Source: Anaerolineae bacterium (GTDB taxonomy: Bacteria; Chloroflexota; Anaerolineae; Anaerolineales; Villigracilaceae). From it: 64,000 nt of DNA. Position numbers and translations under genes: made by a program. The stretch covers positions 1 through 64,000 of the forward strand of contig JASJYH010000001.1 in assembly GCA_030123675.1 (NCBI GenBank), in the 5' to 3' direction. Positions 45,008 to 54,372 of this stretch are shown here, in pieces; positions within the stretch are counted from its first letter, which is position 1, and each line of letters begins with the position of its first letter. The notes below the pieces were generated by a model. That model did no database searches and was not told the origin of the DNA. It was given only the letters and a program-made list of their open reading frames with translations.

Positions 45008-45856
45008 ATGGCTTTATCGTTTCAATTTGGTACAGTAGGTTCCCCGAAAGGTACACCTAAAAAACCCGGGGGTTCAGTTGGCTCGATAGAGTTCAGCAAT
45101 TCAATTGGATTGGAGACACTCGAACTGGGTTGGGTGCGGGCGGTACGTGTCAGTGAAGAAACCTGTGCCGCGATCAAACAGACCGGGGAAGACCAAGGTG
45201 TAAGTTTGAGTGTCCATGCTCCCTATTTTATTAATCTAAATGCAGACGAAACCGAATGGCCCAAGTCTCGTAAACGCCTGATGGATGCGGCTCATTACGG
45301 CAACCTGGCTGGTTGCACTGACATTATTATCCATCCGGGCTCGTATTTTAAGAATGACCCAGCGGAAGTATTGAAAATTGCCATTCCGCGGCTACAAGGT
45401 TGCGTAGATGATCTGCGCGCGGCGGGTAACCCTGTTACCTTGCGGCCTGAGACAATGGGAAAATCTGCTATGCTTGGCTCACTCGAAGATACGCTTGAAA
45501 TGAGTAAGGCTATCGATGGCGTAGAACCCTGTCTCGACTTTGCACATATGCATGCCCGCCCTGGTGATGGAACGATTAACACCTATGAGGAGTGGTCGCG
45601 CTATTTAGAAATGTATAGTAAAGCTTTAGGAGAGTCTTCTCTTAAACAAGTGCATGGCCATCTGTCAGGTATCGAGTACGGCCCCAAAGGTGAGAAGAAG
45701 CACCTGATATTGGAAGAAGCTGATCTAGATCTGCCCGCTCTTTTTCAGGCGCTAAATGACTTCGGCTGCGCCGGTCGGATCCTGTGCGAAAGCCCTATCA
45801 TGGAAGAAGATGCGCTCGTGATGCTGAAAGCCTGGAAGGAAGTCAGCGGAGAATAA
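45008..45856 (+). CDS. nfo: Endonuclease IV-type AP endonuclease (TIM barrel)
   Basis: The 282-residue protein is an AP-endonuclease-2-family barrel. Candidate metal ligands follow the expected order: SVHAPYFINLN (His near residue 69), IIIHPGSY, LRPETMGKSAMLGSLEDT (Glu), CLDFAHMHARPGDG (Asp and His), QVHGHLSGIEYG and ILCESPIMEEDA. It would cut DNA at abasic sites. AAGAAGGAGAAG precedes the ATG. It lies about 120 bases after dgkA and seems to be its own unit. Confidence 0.85.
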   Translation: MALSFQFGTVGSPKGTPKKPGGSVGSIEFSNSIGLETLELGWVRAVRVSEETCAAIKQTGEDQGVSLSVHAPYFINLNADETEWPKSRKRLMDAAHYGNLAGCTDIIIHPGSYFKNDPAEVLKIAIPRLQGCVDDLRAAGNPVTLRPETMGKSAMLGSLEDTLEMSKAIDGVEPCLDFAHMHARPGDGTINTYEEWSRYLEMYSKALGESSLKQVHGHLSGIEYGPKGEKKHLILEEADLDLPALFQALNDFGCAGRILCESPIMEEDALVMLKAWKEVSGE

Positions 45857-46005
45857 CGAAGTGTGGCCTAAGTTTGTTTTGGAAGAAAGGCATAGCACAA
45901 ACTAGAAATTGTTAATATTTTGGCTCCAATTCGGTTACCGATGCCAGCGCCTTTGTTTTAACCCCATATAAGCTTCGAAATCCGAACATAGGTGCACTTG
46001 GTAGT

Positions 46006-47569
46006 TTATTTCTCCTTGCGAACACTTACATGAAATGGAGGCGCCTGGTAATCCTTGGGCAGATACTCTACCGGAATGGTTGAGTGACTGCCATCCCGGG
46101 CGGCATTGGTAATGCGGGGACAGAATTTCAATACCTGCCTCATTAAATTTGTCTTGAATATTTTGATGTAAATCTGAGTAAATCTTGGCCATATCGCTTG
46201 GCAGATTGGTATAAGCATTCAATTCATAGCTGACGTAGTAATCGTCCAAGCTGGTTTGATAGACAAAGGGCTTTGGCTTTTCTTGAATGTTTGATGTAAC
46301 TAGCGCAGCCTTAATCAGAGTTTCATGCACCAGCCGCCAGGGCACAACATAGCCCAGCGTAATAGTGGTATTAAGGATCAAGCCACGTTCCTGAGCCACG
46401 GAACTGTAATTGATGATGTGGCTACCTAGCACCATGCCATTTGGAACAGTGATGTCTACGTTTTTAATTGTGCGGATGCGCGTTACGAGTAATGTTTTTT
46501 CGATCACATCCCCAACCGTATCCGCGATTTTCACGCGATCGCCAACTTTGAATGCGCGAGTATACGTCATCACAACCCCTGCAATGACATTGGCTACAAT
46601 TGAAGATGAACCAAATGAGAATAAAAACCCAACAAAAATGGATACGCCTTGAAATACAGGCGATGACGATCCGGGCAAAAATGGAAATGCGACCACCAGA
46701 GCCAGGGCGATAACTAGGAACCGCACAAGTTGGTAGGTAGGTTCGGACCAATCTGGATCAAAATTGGCAAACGTAATAGTACCCTTGCCAATTTCGCGGA
46801 AGATGAAGTGAAGAAACTTCAACAAATAATTGGTGGCAAGGATGATGATGATTAAATTGAACAAACTTGGTAAGTAACCGACAAAATTTTGCCACCATCC
46901 TGCAATCACACCCAAAATGCCTTCCAGGATAGATGTGACGATACCGCGCGTTTGCGGAAAGATGCTAAACACCCCGGATAAGTAAATTAAGATGACCAAT
47001 ATATTAACCAAGAAACGGCCATACTTGTTAATGCTCAACACGAAATTGGTCAGTTGATCGGCGCTGAGAAGCTGCAATTTTTGAATCGAGATTTTCTTAA
47101 TGCTGGTTCCCCGTTGTGCTTTAATGTTTTTTTCAAATCGCTCAAAGCCGATTCTGATCCAGCTTATTACACGGAAGAGTAAGAATGTTGCAAGCACGAC
47201 CACTGCAAGGTTAAACACGAATACAACGATTGGAAGATTGAAGAATTTGGCAATCCATTCTCCGGCACTTTGTGTAAATCCTTGGATTTCTTCGATCGGA
47301 CTAACAAATTGCCATGCGGCCCACAATCCAATCAAAAAGAAGAGTAGCCGATTTATGCTGGCAAACCAGGCATTTAAACGAATGGAATCTGATTGCCCAA
47401 ACCAACCGGCTAATTTTTCATTCAGGGTGGTCCGATCAAGTAACCTATATATTAGCCGTGTATTTATGCGACCAAGTACCCAACCCAATATTAAAGCTAG
47501 GAAGGCTAAGCCTAACCGAACCTAGATAGCTGCATCCAGGGTTGTTTGGAAAAATATATCTATTGACAT
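46006..47569 (-). pseudogene. mscS-family mechanosensitive channel with an in-frame TAG and a frameshift
   Basis: The track lists 45935-47488 (517 aa), but the family pattern extends both ways. Upstream an SD (AAAGGAA) and ATG at 47569 begin SIDIFFQTTLDAAI, then TAG (47522-47524), then VRLGLAFLALILGWVLGR, which is the missing first helix. Downstream the frame loses homology after IEILSPHY. The +1-shifted frame continues NAARDGSHSTIPVEYLPKDYQ and stops at 46006, the normal MscS tail. A single extra base near 46109 explains it. The middle is intact: pore and beta-domain segments FSFGSSSIVANVIAGVVMTYTRAFKVGDRVKI. Unless these are sequencing errors, the gene is broken. Confidence 0.8.
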
Positions 47570-47611
47570 TTTGTTCCTTTCATATCAGGCGATGTTCCTA
47601 AGCAAGATTGA

Positions 47612-48286
47612 TTATTTTTTCTCTGGAATATATTCGAATCTGAAGCCATCGATTTGAATATACGGTTGCCATTGTTTATAGCTGATTGCACGCACACGGC
47701 GGAGAATCTCATCCTTGCTCATATCTGGTTCGATAACAAACAATTTGTTAAATTGTGCGCGGGTAAATGGCGCACGGGTCCAGGTTTCTTCCGAGATGGG
47801 CAGTTCAGTCCCTTTTACCATTAACCCCAAGATTTCGAAGAACAGTGCGGTTTGATGCTCATAAGTGCGCTCCAACAATTCGGCCACACCATCTTCTGGA
47901 TAAATAGGAAAACGCCTTACAGCGATGATAACTCCCGTGTCCACTTTAGGCTCCATGTGGTGGCAGGTCACACCGTATTCCTTAGCTCGTTCATAAAGGG
48001 CAAAATTGTTACATCCAATTCCTGGGTATTCAGGTGAAGCTGGGTGAAAATTTATGGAAGCTTTTTGAGCACGGTTTAGTAGATATTCCGGTACCACCCA
48101 GCGCGAGAGATATGAGACGATGTAATCTCCATCCCAGTTTTGGGCAGCATCGGGCAATGGCTCACCCCATTCACCCAAACAATGAATCACTTTACTAAAG
48201 TGTTCCTGGCAGAAAGCTAGGGCACGAGCACAATGCGAGTCATTGGCTTTTCCTAGAAACAGGATAGGAATATCAGATTTGGGCAT
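47612..48286 (-). CDS. Formyltransferase-like protein (Fmt N-domain family)
   Basis: The ATG at 48286 gives 224 residues. The track's start three codons upstream overlaps the -10 box. The signature region is INFHPASPEYPGIGCNNFALYERAKEYGVTCHHMEPKVDTGVII, where the N-x-H-P-x-x-P and the later VDTG match 10-formyltetrahydrofolate-dependent formyltransferases. The C-terminal OB domain of Fmt is absent. It is therefore not the initiator-tRNA enzyme but a sugar- or metabolite-type formyltransferase or hydrolase. It may act on an amino-sugar of a surface glycan. Confidence 0.8.
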   Translation of the reverse strand: MPKSDIPILFLGKANDSHCARALAFCQEHFSKVIHCLGEWGEPLPDAAQNWDGDYIVSYLSRWVVPEYLLNRAQKASINFHPASPEYPGIGCNNFALYERAKEYGVTCHHMEPKVDTGVIIAVRRFPIYPEDGVAELLERTYEHQTALFFEILGLMVKGTELPISEETWTRAPFTRAQFNKLFVIEPDMSKDEILRRVRAISYKQWQPYIQIDGFRFEYIPEKK

Positions 48287-48293
48287 AATTTCC

Positions 48294-48299
48294 ATTATA
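48294..48299 (-). promoter_or_regulatory. -10 box TATAAT of the leaderless formyltransferase gene
   Basis: On the minus strand TATAAT is followed by seven bases (GGAAATT) and the ATG at 48286. Confidence 0.6.
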
Positions 48300-48377
48300 A
48301 ACCGGTAGCAGGGATGAGTGTGGGTTGATACGGAAAGGGGGGATCAAGCGATCATAGGATTGCTTTTGCAAATACAT

Positions 48378-48407
48378 AAAACAACCTGTGCAAACACAGG
48401 TTGTTTT
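48378..48407 (-). terminator. Perfect 13-bp bidirectional hairpin terminator
   Basis: AAAACAACCTGTG-CAAA-CACAGGTTGTTTT forms a 13-pair perfect stem with A/T runs on both sides. It follows the response-regulator stop at 48512 and terminates the signalling operon leftward. It would also block transcription from the other side. Confidence 0.9.
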
Positions 48408-48511
48408 TCTTCTAAAGATTCTAATGGATCAGCAATATCAGACCGCGTTTCCATGGATCGCCCTACGTCACCAGTTAAAATTTCTCCAGGAGCTAGTCTG
48501 CTACTATCGGG

Positions 48512-49255
48512 TTAATTTGAATCGGGGGGATTATTTTCTATTTTATCTCGTCTGAAATCTACAAACCTATAACCAACTCCGCGCTCGGTTAGCATGTATT
48601 TGGGGTCAGACGGATTGGCTTCTAATTTTTGGCGTAAATAATTGATATAAAGCCGAACATAATGAGGCTCATCTCGATATTCATAGCCCCAAACTTTTGT
48701 CAACAATTGATCGTGTGTAACAACCCAACCGGCATTTTGCACCAGATGGTAGAGCATACGATATTCTGTTGGGCGCAGTTTGACCAGCTTGCCTTCCAGC
48801 CAGATTTCGCGACGGTCAAAGTCTATTTTCAGGCGTTCATCTACCTCGATCAATCCGTGCATCGATCCACTGGCGCCTTCTGTGCGACGCAACACAGCCT
48901 TCACACGGCTGACTAACTCGCGTGGGCTGAAGGGCTTGGTGACATAGTCATCGGCGCCCAGTTCCAAACCGCGCACGCGATCATCTTCCTCTCCTTTGGC
49001 CGTCAGCATGATGACCGGTACCGTGCTCACCTCACGAATGGTTTCCAAAACTTCAAAACCATCGATATCGGGCATCATAATATCCAATAGGATCAGGTCT
49101 GGTGTCACATTGTGCATTTTATTAAGGGCTTCTTTCCCATTAAAAGCCTCGCTTACTTGAAACCCATCATGTTCCAGGTTCATTCGTATAAAGCGCACCA
49201 TGCGCTCTTCGTCATCCACTACAAGTATTCGGCGGCGTTCAAAATTTTCAGCCAT
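48512..49255 (-). CDS. OmpR/PhoB-family response regulator of the kinase operon
   Basis: The 247-residue protein has a receiver with [18 protein letters not shown], Asp acceptor in [14 protein letters not shown], Thr in IMLTAKGEE and Lys in [17 protein letters not shown] winged-helix domain follows ([30 protein letters not shown]). No histidine kinase is adjacent. It is the last gene of the operon that starts with the Ser/Thr kinase, four bases after the 80-residue gene. It could be phosphorylated by a kinase encoded elsewhere, or by the Ser/Thr kinase as seen in some actinobacteria; neither is shown. Confidence 0.92.
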   Translation of the reverse strand: MAENFERRRILVVDDEERMVRFIRMNLEHDGFQVSEAFNGKEALNKMHNVTPDLILLDIMMPDIDGFEVLETIREVSTVPVIMLTAKGEEDDRVRGLELGADDYVTKPFSPRELVSRVKAVLRRTEGASGSMHGLIEVDERLKIDFDRREIWLEGKLVKLRPTEYRMLYHLVQNAGWVVTHDQLLTKVWGYEYRDEPHYVRLYINYLRQKLEANPSDPKYMLTERGVGYRFVDFRRDKIENNPPDSN

Positions 49256-49259
49256 GGTT

Positions 49260-49502
49260 TTAATCTCTTACAAAACCTATTATGCGTTCTTCGTCCGTGC
49301 CTTCTAACACTTCAATGAGGTTGACCCGATGCATAGGCCAGATCACCTGTACTACCTCGGATTCCAGGTATTGTATGTCTTTACCATCTTTCAGACGTGG
49401 GTTGGAAACAGTAATTATTGAATCCATTGGTTTTGGCAATTCCTCAATTTCACCAATAACTGAGTGTTCACCTGTGAGATGTATGATAATAGAATGTGCC
49501 AT
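49260..49502 (-). CDS. Small 80-residue protein, possibly an Sm-like barrel
   Basis: I do not recognise a named family. The residue pattern [21 protein letters not shown], then [19 protein letters not shown], then [17 protein letters not shown] alternates hydrophobic beta strands and turns in a way like an Sm or SH3-type barrel. It is acidic and ends in GFVRD. A GAAAGGAT ribosome binding site precedes the ATG. It lies between the FHA gene and the response regulator with tight spacing, so it is a real gene in the operon. A scaffold or adaptor role is only a guess. Confidence 0.7.
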   Translation of the reverse strand: MAHSIIIHLTGEHSVIGEIEELPKPMDSIITVSNPRLKDGKDIQYLESEVVQVIWPMHRVNLIEVLEGTDEERIIGFVRD

Positions 49503-49523
49503 AGTTTGAGTATCCTTTCCTTC

Positions 49524-50030
49524 TTAGTGATTGTTAAAAAATATTTGGAGTTTGAGATTGCCGAGTACTATCGTATCGCCATGCTGTAAAGGCTGATCCG
49601 TATTTGGTTCTAATCGTTTTCCGTTTACGTAGGTTCCATTTGAAGTGCCAAGATCCGATAGTACTACTTGCTTACCCTTTCTCTTTAAGGCGGCATGCAA
49701 GCGTGAAACACCATTTGAATAGGCCTTATAAGGAGTTAGATCAATATCTGGCAAAATAGGCTGGGCATCACTTACACGCCCCAGGGTGATTTCATCGCGA
49801 TCCAGGAGCGGCACAAATTGGCCGCTGTCGACTATATGTAACGCAGCCCACGCGTTTAAATCTTCTGGGGCGGATAAATGTTGTGTGGTTTTTAGCACAG
49901 TTTGTTCTTGTTGTTCAGGTGGGATATTATGAGTGACTATTGGGTTTAAGTCAATAACCTGTATTCCACATTCACCACAAAACAAAGTGCCTTCCAGATT
50001 TTCATGTTTACAATTCGTACAAATGATCAT
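49524..50030 (-). CDS. Zinc-ribbon plus FHA-domain protein
   Basis: The 168-residue protein has an N-terminal zinc ribbon (CTNCKH and CGECG, Cys 4, 7, 18, 21). After a linker the FHA domain spans about residues 78-165: ITLGRVSDAQPILPDIDLTPY, then GVSRLHAALKRKGKQVVLSDLGTSNGTYVNGKRL. The FHA domain recognises phosphothreonine, so this is the likely reader of marks made by the kinase in the same operon. Arg in LGRV and Ser-Arg-His in VSRLH are the conserved binding residues. It starts twelve bases after the J-domain/vWA gene. Confidence 0.92.
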   Translation of the reverse strand: MIICTNCKHENLEGTLFCGECGIQVIDLNPIVTHNIPPEQQEQTVLKTTQHLSAPEDLNAWAALHIVDSGQFVPLLDRDEITLGRVSDAQPILPDIDLTPYKAYSNGVSRLHAALKRKGKQVVLSDLGTSNGTYVNGKRLEPNTDQPLQHGDTIVLGNLKLQIFFNNH

Positions 50031-50041
50031 GATGTTTGATC

Positions 50042-51499
50042 CTAGTCCTTTGCCATGATGAGAGCTCGGGTACCATATTTTATCGCTTTACTTCCTTCTC
50101 CGGATATAGTTCGTTCATTTTGAATATTTTTGGCTTCAATGAAGGCTGTATTTGCGAGATCTTGCTCGCCCCATGCAATTAAACTGGTTGCAAGTTGCTT
50201 CATTTGTTGGGAAGCCAATTCAAAGTTCCCTTGCTCAACCGCTCTGTGTGCTTTTTCCTGCATACGATATAAGGTTAACTTTCCAAGAGCTTGAATGATC
50301 AATTGCGAGGGCATTTCGTTACCGACTTCATCTTTTATGGCAGATGAAAATTCAATTGGTATCGGTTGAATTGGGGTCGGCCTGGCAGCAATGTTAAGTT
50401 TTAGTAATCCTTGGGTTAATGTTAGGGAATCTTGAATTGTTAGCGATGGGTCGATCCGAAATTCAAATAATAGGTTCAAAGTTGTGTCTTGTAGCACCGG
50501 GCCAAGGTGAATTGAATCTTTTAAAGGCAATGGACCAGTTTCTGGCTGTGTCCGAAATGCGTAAGTCATCTTGACTCCGGTATGGATTTTTATTTCCAAG
50601 ATAACGTTATCGGCGATGGTTTGAGAGAGCGATTCGAACTTATCTATCAGAAATCTTTGGATTTCTTCTGGGCGTGAGATATAACGGCTGCTGCCGCCTG
50701 TTTGCTTGGCAAGGGTATCCAGAAACTCGTCGTTCCACTCTTTCCCTATACCCATTGTGCTTATGCCAATTCCTAGCTGGGAGGCTTGCTCCGCGAGTTT
50801 AAGGCACTCCTTTTCATCACCATACGTACGACCATCGGTTATAAGAATAATATGATCCACATAGTCTTTGTTCGAATTCTTTTTAATTTCGTCAAATGCT
50901 GCTTGCAAGCCTTGAAATATTTCGGTTGAACCAGATGGATTCAACATGTGGATTCGATTTTCAAGCCTATTTATTTCATAGGACGATGTTGCTGGTATAA
51001 CAACTTCCGCACGATCACTAAATGTAATCATACTAATAACATCCTGTTGACGAAGGTTCCGCATCACCTTTATGGCAGCGCCTTTTAGCATTTCCATTTT
51101 ATCACCCTGCATAGATGTTGAACGATCAAGTACCAGGCAGATGTTTAACGGGGGCGCAGTAATTTCCCCCACATTTTTGTGTGGTGAGATTTCCAGAAGT
51201 ACATAAATAAGCTGTGGTTCATCTGAGCGTAGCAAATTAGGTCGACTGTAATATGTTTTTAGCCGTATTGGTAAATTAGACTGTTTATCAGTCGGTAGTG
51301 TGGAATCGTATTTTTTTCGTAACTTTTGATTAGAGAGGGTTTCATAGGCCTGCTTAATGTCTAAGAATATCTCTGTTTCCCCAGCTACTTTATTTTTATC
51401 AGGATGCAAACGTTGGGCAGCTTGAAGGTAAGCTTTTTTAATCTCCTCCCGTGATGCATTTCGTAATACACCAAGTATTTCGTAATAATCAGGGGGCAT
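50042..51499 (-). CDS. J-domain and von Willebrand A-domain fusion protein
   Basis: The protein has 485 residues. Residues 1-68 form a DnaJ J-domain: DYYEILGVLRNASREEIKKAYLQAAQ with HPDKNK (the HPD triad needed to stimulate DnaK). A vWA domain follows (about 115-300) with an intact metal site: NICLVLDRSTSMQGD (DxSxS), later TEIFQGL and ILITDGRTYGD. A beta-rich segment and a helical C-terminus complete it. This combination would couple a metal-dependent adhesion or scaffold domain to Hsp70. It lies between PP2C (seven bases upstream) and the FHA gene, so it may be a target or scaffold for the kinase. Confidence 0.88.
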   Translation of the reverse strand: MPPDYYEILGVLRNASREEIKKAYLQAAQRLHPDKNKVAGETEIFLDIKQAYETLSNQKLRKKYDSTLPTDKQSNLPIRLKTYYSRPNLLRSDEPQLIYVLLEISPHKNVGEITAPPLNICLVLDRSTSMQGDKMEMLKGAAIKVMRNLRQQDVISMITFSDRAEVVIPATSSYEINRLENRIHMLNPSGSTEIFQGLQAAFDEIKKNSNKDYVDHIILITDGRTYGDEKECLKLAEQASQLGIGISTMGIGKEWNDEFLDTLAKQTGGSSRYISRPEEIQRFLIDKFESLSQTIADNVILEIKIHTGVKMTYAFRTQPETGPLPLKDSIHLGPVLQDTTLNLLFEFRIDPSLTIQDSLTLTQGLLKLNIAARPTPIQPIPIEFSSAIKDEVGNEMPSQLIIQALGKLTLYRMQEKAHRAVEQGNFELASQQMKQLATSLIAWGEQDLANTAFIEAKNIQNERTISGEGSKAIKYGTRALIMAKD

Positions 51500-51506
51500 C
51501 TAAATA

Positions 51507-52409
51507 TTACCCAATGAGTTGAGCAAGAATTACGCTGATGTTATCGGGCCCTCCTGCTGCGTTTGCAGCTTCAACAAGGTTTTGACAGGCGCGATGCAGG
51601 TTGGGTGCTTCTTTGATCATCTGCACCATATCTGGGTCGGTGACAACACCCCAGAGGCCATCACTGCAGACCATAAGATAGCCGGGCTTTGGAAAGGCAA
51701 TTGTAAATACATCAGCTTCAAAAATTTCTCCCTGCCCCAGTGCACGATATAAGACATTGCGATGAGGATAATCTTCTGCTTCATCCGGGCTGATATGCCC
51801 AAGCTCTTCAAGACGCTTAACCAATGAATGGTCACGAGTGATAACTTCAGTTCGCCCGTCTGGTTGGATGGTATATGCACGGCTATCACCAACGTGAGCG
51901 ATTGTGACTTGTTGACCGACGACTAGGGCAGCAGTTAGGGTAGTGCCACTATTGGGCGCCTTGGTCTGAATGGTTTTTTGTGCATCCTTTACTGCGGTCT
52001 GCATGATCTCTTGTAAAGATTCTTGAGGCTGAGAGGGGCTTAATGCAAACAAATACGGCGCAAATTTTTTCATGATATGACCGGACACAATTCGAACAGC
52101 TACATCGCTTGCCACCTCCCCATCTTTATGGCCGCCCATACCATCTGCAACGATGAATAAGCCAAAAGGCAAACTGCCAGAATTCCCGGCCATTGTCGAG
52201 GTTATGGTTAATAAGCTGTCTTCGTTGATCTCACGCTGTTTGCCGGAAGATTGCCCAGATGCAGCTATTAATTGGGGTAATTCATATTGAACATTTGACC
52301 TATTTAAGATCGATTGAACTTTTAAATCTGAGAGAGGAGCTGTGGTAGTTTCCTCAATTCTATTTGCACGTTTCTTTCTACCGAACAGCTTGCGGAATAA
52401 ATCCGTCAC
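51507..52409 (-). CDS. PP2C-family Ser/Thr protein phosphatase
   Basis: The 300-residue protein has the PP2C signatures GQSSGKQREINEDSLL, FIVADGMGGHKDGEVASDVAV, VTIAHVGDSRAYTI, ITRDHSLVKRLEELGHI and GPDNISVILAQL, covering the metal-binding Asp residues. The basic N-terminus (RKLFGRKKRANR) is not part of the fold. It would remove phosphates from Ser or Thr placed by the kinase just upstream. The start is a GTG with GAAGGAGA before it, fifteen bases after the kinase stop. Confidence 0.92.
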   Translation of the reverse strand: MTDLFRKLFGRKKRANRIEETTTAPLSDLKVQSILNRSNVQYELPQLIAASGQSSGKQREINEDSLLTITSTMAGNSGSLPFGLFIVADGMGGHKDGEVASDVAVRIVSGHIMKKFAPYLFALSPSQPQESLQEIMQTAVKDAQKTIQTKAPNSGTTLTAALVVGQQVTIAHVGDSRAYTIQPDGRTEVITRDHSLVKRLEELGHISPDEAEDYPHRNVLYRALGQGEIFEADVFTIAFPKPGYLMVCSDGLWGVVTDPDMVQMIKEAPNLHRACQNLVEAANAAGGPDNISVILAQLIG

Positions 52410-52424
52410 AATATTATCTCCTTC

Positions 52425-54302
52425 TCAAGCGAGCAATGCATAAATCTCGTTGTTGGTTGAGCCAATATACACTATATCATCATACACCAATGGAGAACCG
52501 ATAATCTGACCATCTGTCCCAAATTTCCATCGTAATCGACCTGTACGAGATTCCAGACAGTATAAATAACCGTCAACTGAACCGCAATAAACTGAGTCTT
52601 TGTATACAACTGGAGAACTGCTAACTTGGTGATCTGTACCAAAACGCCAAATTTCTTTTGCTGAGCGAGTGTCTACACCATATATAAACCCATCTGCTGC
52701 ACCGACAAATACAATATCATCGTTTACAGAGGGTGATGAAATCGAACCTTTGCCCATCCGAAAACGCCATATTACAAACCCATTACGATTATCTAAGGCA
52801 TAAAGCGTAGAATCATGAGAGGTGAACAGCACCATTTCCCCGCTGATTGTCGGGGAGGATGTGATACCGCGTTTGGCACTGAACCGCCATTTCAATTTTC
52901 CGTGAAAATCAATTGCCAGAAAATCTCCTTGTTCATTGCCTACATATACCAGGTCATTGGCTATTATAGGAGTGGAGCGGACAAAGTCTGATGTTTCAAA
53001 TTTCCATGCTGAGCGTCCAGTATTTAAGTTTACAGCGTGCAGGTGCTGGTCATCAGAACCGAAAAAAGCATGTCCTTCAGCAATTCGGATAGAGGATCGT
53101 ACCGGGGCTTCTGTGTAATAGGTCCACACTACTTTTCCGGAGCGTGAACTAATCACATGAAGCCGATGATCTTCTGACCCAAAGTAAATATTGTCATCGA
53201 AAGCGACAGGTCTTGAAACAATACTGCCTTCGGAAGGATATTTCCACAAGAACTCTCCATCAGCCGCGTTGAGTGCATACAAATTGTTATCATAGCTACC
53301 CACGAAAATTGTATTTTTATAATTTAATGGTGCACCGCGGATCTCATCTTCGCATTTGAATGACCACAATGGTTTGATGCCATCTCCTGGACCTCCCATG
53401 GTTGCAGTCTTTGAAAGGATGCCTGTTTTTTGACCGGCAGCCATTAGAGAATTTTTCATATCTTCTGATGTCTGGAAGCGGTCTTCAGGGTTATATTCTA
53501 CAGCTCTTGAAATGACAGCTTCCATTTCGGCAGTGACGCCAGGATTTATTTTCCGGAGTGGGCGTTCTTCAAAAGAGAAAGGTGGTTCCATGCGCGGATC
53601 GCGTCGAGAAAGGGCGTGGTGCAAGGTTGCACCCAATGCGTACATATCAGCCAGAGGGGTGGCTTCGCCCCGATATTGTTCAGGTGGAGAATATCCCTCG
53701 GTACCGATCATCGTCCCTTTTTGGCCCGTCTGGAAGATTTTGGCGATGCCGAAATCTACGAGTTTAATATCTCCGTTGTGATCAATCATCACGTTGGATG
53801 GTTTCATATCCCGGAATATGATCGGGTCTGGTTTGTGGTTATGTAAAAAGAAGAGCACATCGCATAGTTCAATGGCCCAAGTCAGTACCTGTTTTTCACT
53901 TAGAAAACCTTCATTATCGGAAATTACCGCTTCAAGATCTTTGCCATGGATATATTCAAGCACAAGATAGGAACGGATTTCTTCTGAGAAGTAATCATAG
54001 ATTCGGGGAATTGCTGGATGACTAAGTGTAGCCAGAATATTGGCCTCGCGCTCAAAATTTTGCACAATTGTTTTGCGCACATCTGGATCGGTTGTGTTAT
54101 TTACCATTTCTTTAACTGCAACCAATTTGACTACATTTGGAAAATGTAGATCTCTGGCTCTGTAGACGGATCCCATTCCACCAACCCCAATAACATCTTG
54201 GATTAGATAGCGCTCCAAAAGGGTAACGCCCGAATCCAGCTGTCTTTGTGGGATTGCTTCCTCGTTATTATCTTCCGGCGGGACTATGTGTTTTGTTTCC
54301 AG
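52425..54302 (-). CDS. Ser/Thr protein kinase with C-terminal PQQ-like propeller
   Basis: The track starts at a TTG (54218, 597 aa), but homology extends upstream: LDSGVTLLERYLIQDVIGVGGMG is the usual PknB-type start. An in-frame CTG at 54302 with AGGAG seven bases before it gives 625 residues. Numbering from TTG: glycine loop GVGGMG (11-16), Lys36 (VAVKEM), catalytic FRDMKPSN (Asp137), DFG (Asp155), activation loop GTMIGTEGYSPPE. Residues 285-597 are repeats such as NLYALNAADGEFLWKYP and LHVISSRSGKVVW, a propeller. There is no membrane helix, so both parts are cytoplasmic. It heads the operon. Confidence 0.9.
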   Translation of the reverse strand: METKHIVPPEDNNEEAIPQRQLDSGVTLLERYLIQDVIGVGGMGSVYRARDLHFPNVVKLVAVKEMVNNTTDPDVRKTIVQNFEREANILATLSHPAIPRIYDYFSEEIRSYLVLEYIHGKDLEAVISDNEGFLSEKQVLTWAIELCDVLFFLHNHKPDPIIFRDMKPSNVMIDHNGDIKLVDFGIAKIFQTGQKGTMIGTEGYSPPEQYRGEATPLADMYALGATLHHALSRRDPRMEPPFSFEERPLRKINPGVTAEMEAVISRAVEYNPEDRFQTSEDMKNSLMAAGQKTGILSKTATMGGPGDGIKPLWSFKCEDEIRGAPLNYKNTIFVGSYDNNLYALNAADGEFLWKYPSEGSIVSRPVAFDDNIYFGSEDHRLHVISSRSGKVVWTYYTEAPVRSSIRIAEGHAFFGSDDQHLHAVNLNTGRSAWKFETSDFVRSTPIIANDLVYVGNEQGDFLAIDFHGKLKWRFSAKRGITSSPTISGEMVLFTSHDSTLYALDNRNGFVIWRFRMGKGSISSPSVNDDIVFVGAADGFIYGVDTRSAKEIWRFGTDHQVSSSPVVYKDSVYCGSVDGYLYCLESRTGRLRWKFGTDGQIIGSPLVYDDIVYIGSTNNEIYALLA

Positions 54303-54353
54303 TAGAAATCTCCTGAAATGAATAAATAATGATAGTTTGTCTTACACAAATAA

Positions 54354-54367
54354 AATATTGCAATATT
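54354..54367. promoter_or_regulatory. 14-bp perfect palindrome at the kinase-operon start site
   Basis: AATATTGCAATATT is its own reverse complement. It begins six bases past the -10 box and covers the predicted transcription start, the usual place for a repressor operator. Confidence 0.6.
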
Positions 54368-54372
54368 GGATT

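Noticed and set aside
48318-48515. 65-codon plus-strand ORF
   Set aside because: It runs through the 13-bp perfect terminator stem and has no protein-like pattern.
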